Below, piece by piece: positions 28,701 through 36,908 of a DNA stretch of 64,000 nucleotides. The stretch covers positions 124,001 through 188,000 of the forward strand of contig NZ_VUMH01000006.1 of the NCBI RefSeq assembly GCF_009696265.1, written 5' to 3'. Origin of the DNA: Desulfovibrio porci (GTDB lineage: Bacteria > Desulfobacterota > Desulfovibrionia > Desulfovibrionales > Desulfovibrionaceae). The translations under genes were made by a program, and so were the position numbers. Position 1 is the first letter of the stretch, and each line of letters starts with the position of its first letter. Below the pieces are notes generated by a model. It saw nothing but the letters and a program-made list of their open reading frames with translations. It searched no databases and was not told the origin of the DNA.

Positions 28701-31127
28701 TTCCAGCTTGGCGAAACTGATGACGTAACCTGGCTGTATTCCCCAATGTTGCCGCAAAACTCCGAGCGTGTGCAGGCGCAGCAGAAAGTCCCTATTCAGG
28801 TCATTATCGGCAACCCGCCGTACTCCGTGGGACAAAAATCCGCCAATGATAACGCGCCGAATCAGTCCTATCCGAAATTAGAACAACGCATTGCCCAAAC
28901 CTATGTCAAATTTTCAAATGCGACACAAAGTAAAAGCGTCTATGATTCCTATATCAAGGCATTTCGCTGGGCCTCAGACAGATTGCCCAAGCATCAAAGC
29001 GGCATCATTGCCTTTATTTCCAACGGCTATTGGTTGGATTCCAATGCTATGGACGGCTTCCGCAAATGTCTGGAAAAGGAATTCAGCGCGGCCTACGTCT
29101 TCAACTTGCGTGGCGCAATACGCGGGAAAATAGGGGAGACCGCCAAGAGAGAAGGCAAAAATGTTTTCAACATTATGACCGGTGTTGCTATCACTATTCT
29201 GGTGAAAAATCCTGCCTATACGGGCAAGGCGTTTATTCACTATCACGATATTGGCGACTACCTAAGTCGGGAAGAGAAGCTCGCCATTATCGCAAAAAAA
29301 CGCAGCGTACTCAGTTCCGACATGGATTGGCAGCAGCTCCATCCCAACGTACATGGTGACTGGCTGAATCAGCGGAATGATATGTTCGGTAGCTTTATTC
29401 CTTTGGGAGATAAGTATAACAAGGAAAATAAACAGACTTTTTTTGTGCCAAAATTTTCAATGGGTATTGTGACAAATAGAGACGCTTGGTGCTACAACAC
29501 TTCAAAGGTAAAGCTGACCGAGAACGTCAAACATACTATTGCGTTTTATAACAGCCTTGTGCTGTCTCAAAAAGAAAAGCGTCCTTTGCCGTCTATATCT
29601 GGAAAAGACATCAGCATGACACGGGCTTTTCAAAATGATCTGGCAAGAGAACGTGAAAAAGCATTTCATCAAAGCTCTATTTATACGGCAATATATAGAC
29701 CATTTATGAAAATCAACTGCTATTTTCATCCATCAATTAATGAGATGGTCTATAAAATGCCGTCGATTTTCCCGACGAATGAACATAAAAATATTGTTAT
29801 TTGCTTTCCGGGAGTAGGTGGGCGCTGGACAGATTTTACACCGATTATTGTTAATGAACTTCCAGATTTACATATTCATGGGGATGGCGCGCAATGCTTC
29901 CCGCTCTACTATTACGAAAAACGCTCAGTCTATCAGCCAACGCTGTTTGACGGGGATAATACCGCGCAATACACTCGCAAGGACGGCATTACCAATTTCA
30001 TTTTGGAGCGTTGCCGGGAAAGCTATGGCCCCAAGGTGACCAAGGAAGACATTTTTTACTACGTCTACGGTCTGCTGCATTCACCAGACTACCAGAAAGC
30101 CTTTGCGGCTGACTTGAAAAAGATGCTGCCGCGCCTGCCGCTGGTGGAAAAGCCGACCGATTTCTGGGCCTTCAGCAAAGCCGGACGCGCGCTGGCGGAA
30201 TTGCATCTGAACTATGAAGAACAGCCGCCATGCCCGGATGTTCAGGTGCAAGGCGCGGCAAGCGGTAAATTCCGGGTGGAGAAGATGCGCTTCCCCGACA
30301 AAACGGACAAATCGGTCATTGAATACAACGCATGGATAAAACTCTCCAACATCCCGCTGGACGCCTACGACTATGTGGTCAACGGACGTTCCGCCATTGA
30401 ATGGATTATGGAGCGCTACCAGATCAAAACCGACAAGGCCAGTGGCATCACCAACGACCCCAACGATTGGGCGGCTGAACACGGCAAGCCGAGGTACATT
30501 CTGGACTTGTTGTTAAGCATTGTGACGGTGAGTCTGGAGACGATGAAGATTGTGCGAGGGCTGCCTGCGCTTTCGTTCGTGGGGCAAGCCGCAACGGCTA
30601 CACCGGAAGATGTTGTCGCCACCAGACCAAAATCACATCCGCAAATATTCCCCCACCCAGGACGCGAAGCGGCAATTCGTCAGTTGCTGCCCTACATTCT
30701 TCAAGCACAACCCGGTATGGCACAAGATAAAGCCTTCCAACGGGCATGGCTGGCTACCTTTCCCGATGCTTGCGCCACCTTGCTTGCGGACAAGGCCTCG
30801 GCTTTTAATAAGGCCTTTGCCCAGTCGGAATTGGGGCAATGGCCTTTCGCTCAAGATGACCCGGTTCGCGTAAAAAATCTTTGGAAGTCATGGCAAAATA
30901 ACTTGGGAATTTCTATAACTGCCAACACAGAGTGTTTTTTCTCCGGCGATATTCGGTACCCCATTCAGGGAATAGAAGCCGTAATCCCCTTCATTCTGGA
31001 AGCAGGAGATAATTACGATCAAGGCGTTGACCAGCTTTTGGCACAAGAGCGCTTCCAGAAGGCTAGCCCAAAACTACAAGCCTGTTTTACCATGCTTGCG
31101 GAAGCCCAAGAAGCCATAGCCGCATGA
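25755..31127 (+). CDS. Single-chain restriction-modification enzyme, type ISP-like
   Basis: 1790 aa protein combining all activities. Order: Mrr-like nuclease with Asp66, Gln80 and Lys82 (GIDLV...IQCKC); SF2 translocase with ACGTGKT at about residue 203, CDEAHRTTG near 335 and QSVGRVMR near 593; a helical coupler; an N6-adenine methyltransferase with DPFTGTGTF near 908 and NPPY near 1018; and a C-terminal target-recognition region. This is the layout of LlaBIII-like type ISP enzymes, which methylate one strand and cut foreign DNA by translocation. Length is slightly above those (about 1570-1600 aa). It is followed at 7 bp by a coiled-coil ATPase gene. Recognition sequence unknown. Confidence 0.9.
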   Translation: MNQFHDILAKYRTFSFSERDKGDRFERLMQAFLQTVPWYEGKFRHVWLWREFPYKQNLGGKDTGIDLVAQTVEGDFWAIQCKCYDEKARIDKPAVDSFLATSSKQFINDQHQTTSFALRLWISTTNKWGTEAENAIRHQEPPVQRISLVDLESAPVDWDALEKGISGAQARQGRKSPRPHQEKAMAAFHEHFQTGDRGKLIMACGTGKTFTSLKIAENETGGKGLVLFLAPSIALVGQTLREWTAESSVPIFPICICSDPEVSKSKKKNDEDTDGYSVTDLAFPASTRVEDIVRQFGLAEKFHHDGLVVVFSTYQSIAVIARSQKEFKREFALIICDEAHRTTGVTLKDEEDSAFVKVHDNTFIQAKKRLYMTATPRLYAEENKKKAKEADAYLCSMDDVALYGPEVFRIGFGEAVDKSLLADYKVLVLTLSENQIPAALQTAVADKSKEIDTDDASKLIGCINALSKRMLVDEGLLKASDPSPMHKGVAFCQSIKVSKKITAVFNGFKDTYYDSLTQEERAEMVGVAAQHVDGSMTATTRDEKLAWLNAASADGNECRILTNVRCLSEGVDVPSLDAVMFLSARNSQIDVVQSVGRVMRIAPGKKFGYIIIPVLIPSNVSPEEALDDNKRFAVVWTVLNALRAHDDRFSATVNKIDLNRHKPAGGGSVLVGGIADGSGEDADSTEARGDGKAKPVQLPLPQIQELQNVIYARMVQKVGNKRYWEQWAADVAKIAQGYIERISRLIAVPGPHKAAFDEFLSGLRKNINPSVTPGEVVEMLAQHMITKPVFEALFENYSFVRNNPVSQALQGMVDLLEEQALEKDTVVLSRFYESVKLRVSGIDNAEGRQRIMVELYDKFFRTAFPLTVERLGIVYTPVELVDFINHSVADVLEANFGRSLSDENVHILDPFTGTGTFIARMVQSGLIERDALPRKYRQELHANEIVLLAYYIASINIENVYHDTMGDNTAYEPFNGICLTDTFQLGETDDVTWLYSPMLPQNSERVQAQQKVPIQVIIGNPPYSVGQKSANDNAPNQSYPKLEQRIAQTYVKFSNATQSKSVYDSYIKAFRWASDRLPKHQSGIIAFISNGYWLDSNAMDGFRKCLEKEFSAAYVFNLRGAIRGKIGETAKREGKNVFNIMTGVAITILVKNPAYTGKAFIHYHDIGDYLSREEKLAIIAKKRSVLSSDMDWQQLHPNVHGDWLNQRNDMFGSFIPLGDKYNKENKQTFFVPKFSMGIVTNRDAWCYNTSKVKLTENVKHTIAFYNSLVLSQKEKRPLPSISGKDISMTRAFQNDLAREREKAFHQSSIYTAIYRPFMKINCYFHPSINEMVYKMPSIFPTNEHKNIVICFPGVGGRWTDFTPIIVNELPDLHIHGDGAQCFPLYYYEKRSVYQPTLFDGDNTAQYTRKDGITNFILERCRESYGPKVTKEDIFYYVYGLLHSPDYQKAFAADLKKMLPRLPLVEKPTDFWAFSKAGRALAELHLNYEEQPPCPDVQVQGAASGKFRVEKMRFPDKTDKSVIEYNAWIKLSNIPLDAYDYVVNGRSAIEWIMERYQIKTDKASGITNDPNDWAAEHGKPRYILDLLLSIVTVSLETMKIVRGLPALSFVGQAATATPEDVVATRPKSHPQIFPHPGREAAIRQLLPYILQAQPGMAQDKAFQRAWLATFPDACATLLADKASAFNKAFAQSELGQWPFAQDDPVRVKNLWKSWQNNLGISITANTECFFSGDIRYPIQGIEAVIPFILEAGDNYDQGVDQLLAQERFQKASPKLQACFTMLAEAQEAIAA

Positions 31128-31134
31128 TGAGGAG

Positions 31135-33171
31135 GTGAACTTGCAAGTTGATTCTTCTTCCAGGCCAAAGCTGTGGTTCAAGCGAATTGTCCTTTTCAAG
31201 GCGCTAAACCCCATTGAGGTGATACGCGAAATTGGCCTACATCGGGGCCTGAATATCATTGTGGGCAAGTCCTCCCGTGATCCGGCTCTGGTGAACAATC
31301 CAATGGCTATGTCCGGGCATTCCGTTGGCAAGACAACCTTTTGCCGCCTCCTACGCTACTGCCTTGGCGAACAGCATTTTTCCACGGAAAGTGGGGAACA
31401 GCGCCTTCGGGCAAGCCTTCCGTATTCGTGGGTTGGCGCGGAACTGGAAATAGAGGGAACTCCTTGGGCTGTTCTTCGCCCCTTGGGCGCACAAAAAGCT
31501 CCATCTGCCGCCGGACAGGATACTTCCATTGAAGAATTGGCTGCCGCGCCCCAAAAGGGTTCCGGCTATTTTGAGTTCCGCCAGGAACTGGACAAGTTGT
31601 TGCCTCCTGGGGTCCATCATCCGCAACTTACTTATAAATGGGAACACCTTTTGTCATGGATGACACGGGATCAGGAGTGCCGACTCAGAAAATTTGAAGT
31701 CTGGCGGGATGCCGAGAGCGGCTCCGATGTGCCGGGGTTTCGCAGGCCAAAAGAATTCCCGGTACATCTGGTCCGTGGAATGCTCGATCTACTGGTCCCG
31801 GAAGAATCCGAATGGAGTCACACCTTGTCGGAGCTTGCAAAACGACAATCAAACTTGAAGGAAGAACAGCATAGCGCGTCACAGGATGCCGACCATTTTT
31901 ATCGCGATGCAAGCAGACGGCTTGCCGAGTTCGTGGGAGATTTTCCGGACACCAGAGTAGATTCCGCGCCACGCCTGGATGGCCCGGTCATGCAAGCGGA
32001 AACTCGTAAGCTCAAATTCCGCGAAGAGTACGAAAAACTGGAAAAACAATTTGAGGAAGCAGACAGCCAATTCCGCAATTGGCAACGCTATGTTGATAAC
32101 GCGCTGGATAGAAAAAGACAGCTTGACGCCCTAAGTACGGCGACTCCGCCCACAGCGCAGCCGCTACAAGCAAAGTCGCCGACCGAGTACGAACAAAAGC
32201 AGAAAGAATTGGCGAAGATTGCCGCTCAGGTAGATGGTGGCTGTGAATGTTTATTGGCCAATCAGATGCCCTTGACACAATGTAGTTATGTTATGGCGCA
32301 TATGGAAGATTTGAAAAATTTCAAACCCGTCCTCAGTTTGTCGGCGGAGCGTCAGAAACGGGCTATTGCGGAAATGGACGCGGAACAACGCGAAAAAATT
32401 CAGGCTATAATAAACCAACAAACAGTCGTCCAAGATGCCCTGGATGAGGCCGTGCGACAAGCGAAGAGCTATGACGATGAGCGCAAAAAGGTTCTAAAGG
32501 AACTCTCCGCTCTTGAAAAAGAAATGGATCGGCTGGATCGAGCCTTACAGGCATTTCAACATGCTGAACGTCTCGGCGCGGGAGGCATGCGGGGTACAAA
32601 AATCCAGGAGATCATGGAAAGCCTGGAAAAAATTGATTCGGAAATTCATCACGCGAAGAACCAGTTGGATTTTTACAGGGATCAATCCGCGAAAAAAGAC
32701 CAAGGGCTACAAAAGCTTTTTGATGAACTTGTGCGCCGGATTCTCAAGGCTGATTATTCCGGTTCGATTATAACATCCGCAGAAGATTTCACGCCGCAAA
32801 TACGGCAGGGCAGTGCTATTGCTGGAGCAGCTGTGGAAAGTTTGAGCTTCATTATAATGGATATTGCATCCATGCTGGCAGCTTCAAAGGGAATCGGCTA
32901 TCACCCCGGCTTTTTGGTGCATGACAGCCCGCGTGAAGCTGACCTTGATATTGGCCCCTATCATAGCCTTTTTACCGAGATGGCGGCACTAACCAAAGAG
33001 AATGGCGGCAAAGATAATGCACCTTTCCAATACATCATCACCACGACAACCGAGCCCCCCACAGAACTGAATGATCTGATACGCCTGTCACTTGCGGCGT
33101 ACCCCAAAGAAATGATGCTTTTCCGTCAGCGGCTGGAAAACAGAGGTGCGTTGATTAAGGATGCTGAATAG
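31135..33171 (+). CDS. DUF2326-like SMC/Rad50-type ATPase
   Basis: 678 aa ABC-type coiled-coil ATPase. P-loop GHSVGKTTF at about residues 61-69, two coiled-coil arms (about 220-340 and 390-540), a central Cys370/Cys372/Cys383 group between them that could form a zinc-hook-like turn, and a C-terminal half-site with FLVHDSP near 593-599 as Walker B/D-loop. Similar proteins act in bacterial conflict systems with nuclease partners. Start uncertain: GTG 31135 overlaps the AGGAGG site, while TTG 31141 lies five bases after it and may be the real start. It follows the restriction gene by 7 bp, so the two are one operon. Confidence 0.82.
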   Translation: MNLQVDSSSRPKLWFKRIVLFKALNPIEVIREIGLHRGLNIIVGKSSRDPALVNNPMAMSGHSVGKTTFCRLLRYCLGEQHFSTESGEQRLRASLPYSWVGAELEIEGTPWAVLRPLGAQKAPSAAGQDTSIEELAAAPQKGSGYFEFRQELDKLLPPGVHHPQLTYKWEHLLSWMTRDQECRLRKFEVWRDAESGSDVPGFRRPKEFPVHLVRGMLDLLVPEESEWSHTLSELAKRQSNLKEEQHSASQDADHFYRDASRRLAEFVGDFPDTRVDSAPRLDGPVMQAETRKLKFREEYEKLEKQFEEADSQFRNWQRYVDNALDRKRQLDALSTATPPTAQPLQAKSPTEYEQKQKELAKIAAQVDGGCECLLANQMPLTQCSYVMAHMEDLKNFKPVLSLSAERQKRAIAEMDAEQREKIQAIINQQTVVQDALDEAVRQAKSYDDERKKVLKELSALEKEMDRLDRALQAFQHAERLGAGGMRGTKIQEIMESLEKIDSEIHHAKNQLDFYRDQSAKKDQGLQKLFDELVRRILKADYSGSIITSAEDFTPQIRQGSAIAGAAVESLSFIIMDIASMLAASKGIGYHPGFLVHDSPREADLDIGPYHSLFTEMAALTKENGGKDNAPFQYIITTTTEPPTELNDLIRLSLAAYPKEMMLFRQRLENRGALIKDAE

Positions 33172-33271
33172 GGGTTATGCCACTCTATGGTGGCGAACAG
33201 CTTATCTGCCTTTACGAAAGTATAAGTTTATTTTGACCCGTTTGTGGCCTTGGTGAGAAGCCTTCGCCCAA

Positions 33272-34312
33272 ATGGTAGAACAGGACAAAAACGTGCCCCA
33301 CCTCTCCCAACAAAGCCAATTTCTGATTTACCAAACCGAAGACGGTCGGGTAAAAATCGATGTCCGCTTCGAGGACGAATCCGTCTGGCTCACGCAACAG
33401 ATGATGGCTGACTTGTTCCAGACCAGCAGACCAAACATAACTATCCATATTAACAATATTTATGAAGAAGGCGAACTTCAGCCAGAGGCAACTCGTAAGG
33501 AATATTTACAGGTTCGCCAGGAGGGTGAGCGGAGCGTCCAACGTAAGCTGGAATACTACAATCTCGACATGATTATCTCTGTGGGTTACCGGGTCAAAAG
33601 CCATATTGCCACCCGCTTCCGCATATGGGCCACGCAGCAACTTCGGGAGTTCATCGTCAAAGGTTTTGTGCTGGACGACGAGCGCTTGAAAAACCCCGAT
33701 CAGCCTTTTGACTATTTTGAAGAGCTACTCCGGCGCATTCAGGATATCCGAACCTCAGAACGCCGTTTTTACCAAAAAATCACAGACATTTACGCCACTA
33801 GTATTGATTACGATCCCACCACCGAAGAAAGCATTACTTTTTTCAAAACAGTTCAAAATAAGCTGCATTGGGCTGTAACCGGCATGACGGCGGCGGAACT
33901 CATCCACAGTCGGGCCGACAGCGCCAAACCATATATGGGACTGACCACATGGCGTGGAGCAAAGGTTCGGAAACAAGATGTGGGGATTGCCAAAAACTAC
34001 CTGAATGAAAAAGAACTCTTGGCACTTAACAATCTGGTGGAGCAATATCTGCTCTTTGCCGAAAGACAGGCTCGTTTACGTAAACCTATGCACATGACCG
34101 ACTGGATTGCCAAGCTGGACGCCTTTCTCACGCTCAACGAAGGCAACATCCTCACGCACGCCGGGAGCATTTCCCACGAGCTGGCCCTTGCCCATGCGGA
34201 ACAGGAATATGACAAGTTTCATCATCATCAGCTTGAGGCCGGGAAAAAAGAAAGCGATTTTGATAAAGCCGTAAAGGCGTTAACTGACGGAAAAAATGAA
34301 ACAAACAGATAG
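33272..34312 (+). CDS. rhuM: RhuM-family protein
   Basis: 346 aa protein of the virulence RhuM family. N-terminal DNA-binding-like half with VWLTQQMMADLFQTSRPNITIHINNIY, EYYNLDMIISVGYRVKSHIATRFRIWA (family signature) and a C-terminal part with AELIHSRADS and THAGSISHELALAHAE. RhuM genes often lie inside restriction-modification loci; biochemical function is unknown. Start at 33272 is the first ATG of the frame, with no clear ribosome site; an own promoter or leaderless start is possible. It lies 100 bases after the ATPase gene and ends 122 bases before attR. Confidence 0.88.
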   Translation: MVEQDKNVPHLSQQSQFLIYQTEDGRVKIDVRFEDESVWLTQQMMADLFQTSRPNITIHINNIYEEGELQPEATRKEYLQVRQEGERSVQRKLEYYNLDMIISVGYRVKSHIATRFRIWATQQLREFIVKGFVLDDERLKNPDQPFDYFEELLRRIQDIRTSERRFYQKITDIYATSIDYDPTTEESITFFKTVQNKLHWAVTGMTAAELIHSRADSAKPYMGLTTWRGAKVRKQDVGIAKNYLNEKELLALNNLVEQYLLFAERQARLRKPMHMTDWIAKLDAFLTLNEGNILTHAGSISHELALAHAEQEYDKFHHHQLEAGKKESDFDKAVKALTDGKNETNR

Positions 34313-34433
34313 CTGTCCAACTACGCCTCAAAAAGAATTTTAAGAAGCTTTAATTTTTTGGGTATTTTTATAGGTATAACAGAAAGAAAAGAATAAAATA
34401 TAAATAATTTCAATATATTATGTGATATATTTT

Positions 34434-34451
34434 ATCCCGTTGGTGACGCCA
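34434..34451 (+). repeat. attR, island attachment core
   Basis: Exact 18-base copy of the tRNA-Glu 3' end (ATCCCGTTGGTGACGCCA). To the left the sequence is AT-rich island DNA and to the right host DNA resumes with the native tRNA terminator. Confidence 0.92.
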
Positions 34452-34458
34452 GAATTCC

Positions 34459-34488
34459 AAAGCCCCGCGTCATCTGGCGCGGGGCTTT
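34459..34488 (+). terminator. Native tRNA-Glu terminator displaced by the island
   Basis: AAAGCCCCGCG/CGCGGGGCTTT stem, 8-base loop, seven bases after attR. Before integration this hairpin would have stood just after the CCA end of the tRNA gene. Only three T follow, so efficiency is uncertain. Confidence 0.65.
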
Positions 34489-34526
34489 GTGCGTAAGGGG
34501 ATGAGGACGGCACACGCCCGGCCTTG

Positions 34527-35420
34527 TCAGGCCTTGCGCACGCGCGCTTTGTATTTGCGCAGAAAGTCCGCGGGCAGATAGGTCATCTTGGCCTGGCGCA
34601 GGCCTTCCTCGTCCAGATCCTGCGCACGGTTGATATACGTGAAGCCCTCGCCGGCGTGCCGCGCGAATTCGCGGTTGATGGTCTGGTACACGCCGCGGAA
34701 ACCGTTGAGGCCTTTCTCGTAGTGCACGCCCAGGCTCAGGTCGTCCAGCTTTTCACCCACGCTGAAGGCCACCATCTGCCCGTCCACATAGAGCGAACCG
34801 CCGTCAAGGCCGCTGAACCTGTCCCAGTGCGAAAGCACTCGGTTGATGGCCTCGTTTTCCGCCCGTAGCGACGGGGAATCCTCGCATTCGTGCCATTGGC
34901 ACCAGTCGTCCTGCACGGCCAGCACGTCCTCCACCATGGCGTCGTCCAGAGAACGGTAGTCCGGCTCGCCGTAGGTTTTGACATAGCTGTTGAAATGATT
35001 CTTCTTTTTGTGGAAGCGTTTGCCGGGCAGGGTGGCCAGGTCCTCTTGTGTGTAAAGGTATTCCCACTGTCCGCGATCTTCCTCGGCGTCCACCAGACCG
35101 GGCAGAGCCCGTTGCCAGACATGCAGCAGTTCCTTGGGCACGCGGACAAAGTCGTGCGCGGCTTCGCTGAAGGAATCCGGCAGCACGCGGCTCCAGTCCA
35201 CGGCGTTCCAGTCGCCCACCGGCGCCCAGCAGACCAGACGGGGGCGGGTCTGGCGGATCCAGCAGAGGTTGTCGTCAAAACACCATTCCAGGCCGTAATA
35301 ATCCTGCCAGCCCCAGAGGTTGGGCAGGGTATAGTCCAGAGAGCGGCGCGGCGTGCGCTGCCAGAGGTCGTAGAAATCGCGGCTGCCGTCCAGGCTTACC
35401 GGCGTAAAGTTCTTGTCCAT
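34527..35420 (-). CDS. DUF2156 (phosphatidylglycerol lysyltransferase C-terminal-like) protein
   Basis: 297 aa protein with the GNAT-like DUF2156 fold related to the C-terminal domain of MprF: SLDYTLPNLWGW near residue 30, RFHKKKNHFNSY near 140, and a C-terminal GVYQTINREFARH, YINRAQDLDEEGLRQAK and KYKARVRK. Such stand-alone domains are annotated as acyltransferases of unknown substrate. No membrane segments, so cytoplasmic. The gene is 61 bases downstream of the MATE gene on the same strand and its start has GAGAAAA upstream. Host gene just beyond the island. Confidence 0.85.
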   Translation of the reverse strand: MDKNFTPVSLDGSRDFYDLWQRTPRRSLDYTLPNLWGWQDYYGLEWCFDDNLCWIRQTRPRLVCWAPVGDWNAVDWSRVLPDSFSEAAHDFVRVPKELLHVWQRALPGLVDAEEDRGQWEYLYTQEDLATLPGKRFHKKKNHFNSYVKTYGEPDYRSLDDAMVEDVLAVQDDWCQWHECEDSPSLRAENEAINRVLSHWDRFSGLDGGSLYVDGQMVAFSVGEKLDDLSLGVHYEKGLNGFRGVYQTINREFARHAGEGFTYINRAQDLDEEGLRQAKMTYLPADFLRKYKARVRKA

Positions 35421-35481
35421 GAAGCGTTTTCTCCTTTTCGGGACCGTGGCCGCAAGCGCGGACCAGGGCGGACCCGGCCCG

Positions 35482-36870
35482 TCAGGCGGGCTTGCGCTCC
35501 GCGTGATGCCGCCCCCGGCGCTTCATGGCGAAACGCGCCCAGTCGCGGCAGAGCACCACATAGAGCATGATGCAGGTTTGCAGACATTGTGAGAAGAGCA
35601 TGGCCGCGAAGACGCCCGAGGCCGTGCCCCAGAGAATATGCCCGAGCAGCCAGCCCAGAGGCAGGCGCACCAGCCAGAAGGTGCCGCCGTAGACCATCAG
35701 ATTGTACTGGGTGGCCCCGGCTCCCACCATGATGCCGCCCATGACCGTACTGGCGATGGAAAAGGGCGTGGAAAGCAGATTGTAGGTCAGATAGCTGACA
35801 ATCTGGGCCTGGGTACCCGGCTCCTGGGAGAGCAGTTCCGCGATTTCCTGGCGGAACGGCCAGAGCAGGGCTGCCACCAGGCTCATGGCCAGGGCGGCCA
35901 GCCCCACCATGTTCAGAGCCACGCGCTTGGCTTCCTGCGGTTTGCCCGCGCCGAGGCTGTTGCCCACCAGCACGGCCACGGTCATGTTGAAGGCCATGCC
36001 CGGCAGGAAGAGCAGGGCTTCCACCCTGAGTCCGGCGGTGAGCCCGGCCAGGGCGTTGACGCTGTCCAGGGGCAGCGAGGCCACCAGCACGAACAGGGTG
36101 AGGTAGCCGGACTGCCAGACGATTTGGGCCGCGCCCGCAGGCAGGGCCACCCGCAGCAGATAGGGCAGGCCCGCCTTGAGCCAGCGCGGGCTGGGCAGGG
36201 AGCGGCGTTGCAGATAACCGGAATGGGCCAGCAGCAGGCAGTTGCAGACAGCCCCCAGGCATTGCGCGCCCAGATTGGCCCAGACCAGGCCCATGTAGCC
36301 GAAAGCGGGCAGACCGAACCAGCCCAGGCCGAACCCCAGACAGGCCAGCAGGTTGACCACGCAGACCAGGGCGGCCACCCAGAGCGGCGGCAGCACCTGC
36401 CGCGTGGCGCGGAACATGACCCCGGTGGCGGAATAGATATACTGGGCGGGCAGGGCCAGCATGGTGACCTGCCAGAGTTCACGGGCGATGGGCAAAATGC
36501 TTTCCGGCACCATGAGCAGACGCAGAATGCCGTCGCCGAAAAACCAGCCGCCTACGGCCACCAGCAGGCCCAGGCCCAGGCTGCCCAGCACGGTGGTGCC
36601 CACGTAGCGCTGGGCGCGGCGCATCTTGAGCGCGCCCAGCGACTGGCTGACCGCAGCCGTGGCCCCGCTGGACACGGCCATGATCACCACCATCAGAAAA
36701 ATGGCGCACTGGGTCACCATGCCCAGGGCGGCCTGCACTTCAGCGCTGATCTGCCCGGCGACCCAGACCGTGATGAAGCCCATAAAGAACACAAGGTACA
36801 TCATGAGCATCTGGGGCCAGGTCAGCCGCCAGACCGCACGCGGAGAGGTGCTCAGGTCAGGCGTGGGCAT
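35482..36870 (-). CDS. MATE-family multidrug/organic cation transporter
   Basis: 462 aa inner-membrane antiporter with twelve hydrophobic segments and the MATE pattern of two six-helix halves. Typical segments include SGATAAVSQSLGA near residue 65, ATGVMFRATRQ near 145 and VAVLVGNSLGAGKP near 300. Substrate unknown; MATE proteins export cations or toxic compounds with Na+ or H+. The last ~15 residues are basic (RRGRHHAERKPA). It may share a transcript with the downstream DUF2156 gene. Confidence 0.9.
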   Translation of the reverse strand: MPTPDLSTSPRAVWRLTWPQMLMMYLVFFMGFITVWVAGQISAEVQAALGMVTQCAIFLMVVIMAVSSGATAAVSQSLGALKMRRAQRYVGTTVLGSLGLGLLVAVGGWFFGDGILRLLMVPESILPIARELWQVTMLALPAQYIYSATGVMFRATRQVLPPLWVAALVCVVNLLACLGFGLGWFGLPAFGYMGLVWANLGAQCLGAVCNCLLLAHSGYLQRRSLPSPRWLKAGLPYLLRVALPAGAAQIVWQSGYLTLFVLVASLPLDSVNALAGLTAGLRVEALLFLPGMAFNMTVAVLVGNSLGAGKPQEAKRVALNMVGLAALAMSLVAALLWPFRQEIAELLSQEPGTQAQIVSYLTYNLLSTPFSIASTVMGGIMVGAGATQYNLMVYGGTFWLVRLPLGWLLGHILWGTASGVFAAMLFSQCLQTCIMLYVVLCRDWARFAMKRRGRHHAERKPA

Positions 36871-36908
36871 GCAAACCGCCCATACGCCACATTGCCGCGT
36901 ATTTCGGG

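Larger units (their letters stand above)
18684..34451 (+). mobile_element. Integrative island in tRNA-Glu, about 15.8 kb
   Basis: Bounded by 18-bp direct repeats. It contains a P4-type integrase next to attL, an AlpA-like regulator, primase/helicase, MobV relaxase, and a restriction-modification cargo. By eye the DNA is less GC-rich than the host genes, most clearly in the cargo from 25.7 kb on. No conjugation (type IV secretion) genes are present, so it would be mobilizable only with a helper. All visible genes are uninterrupted, suggesting recent arrival. Confidence 0.9.
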
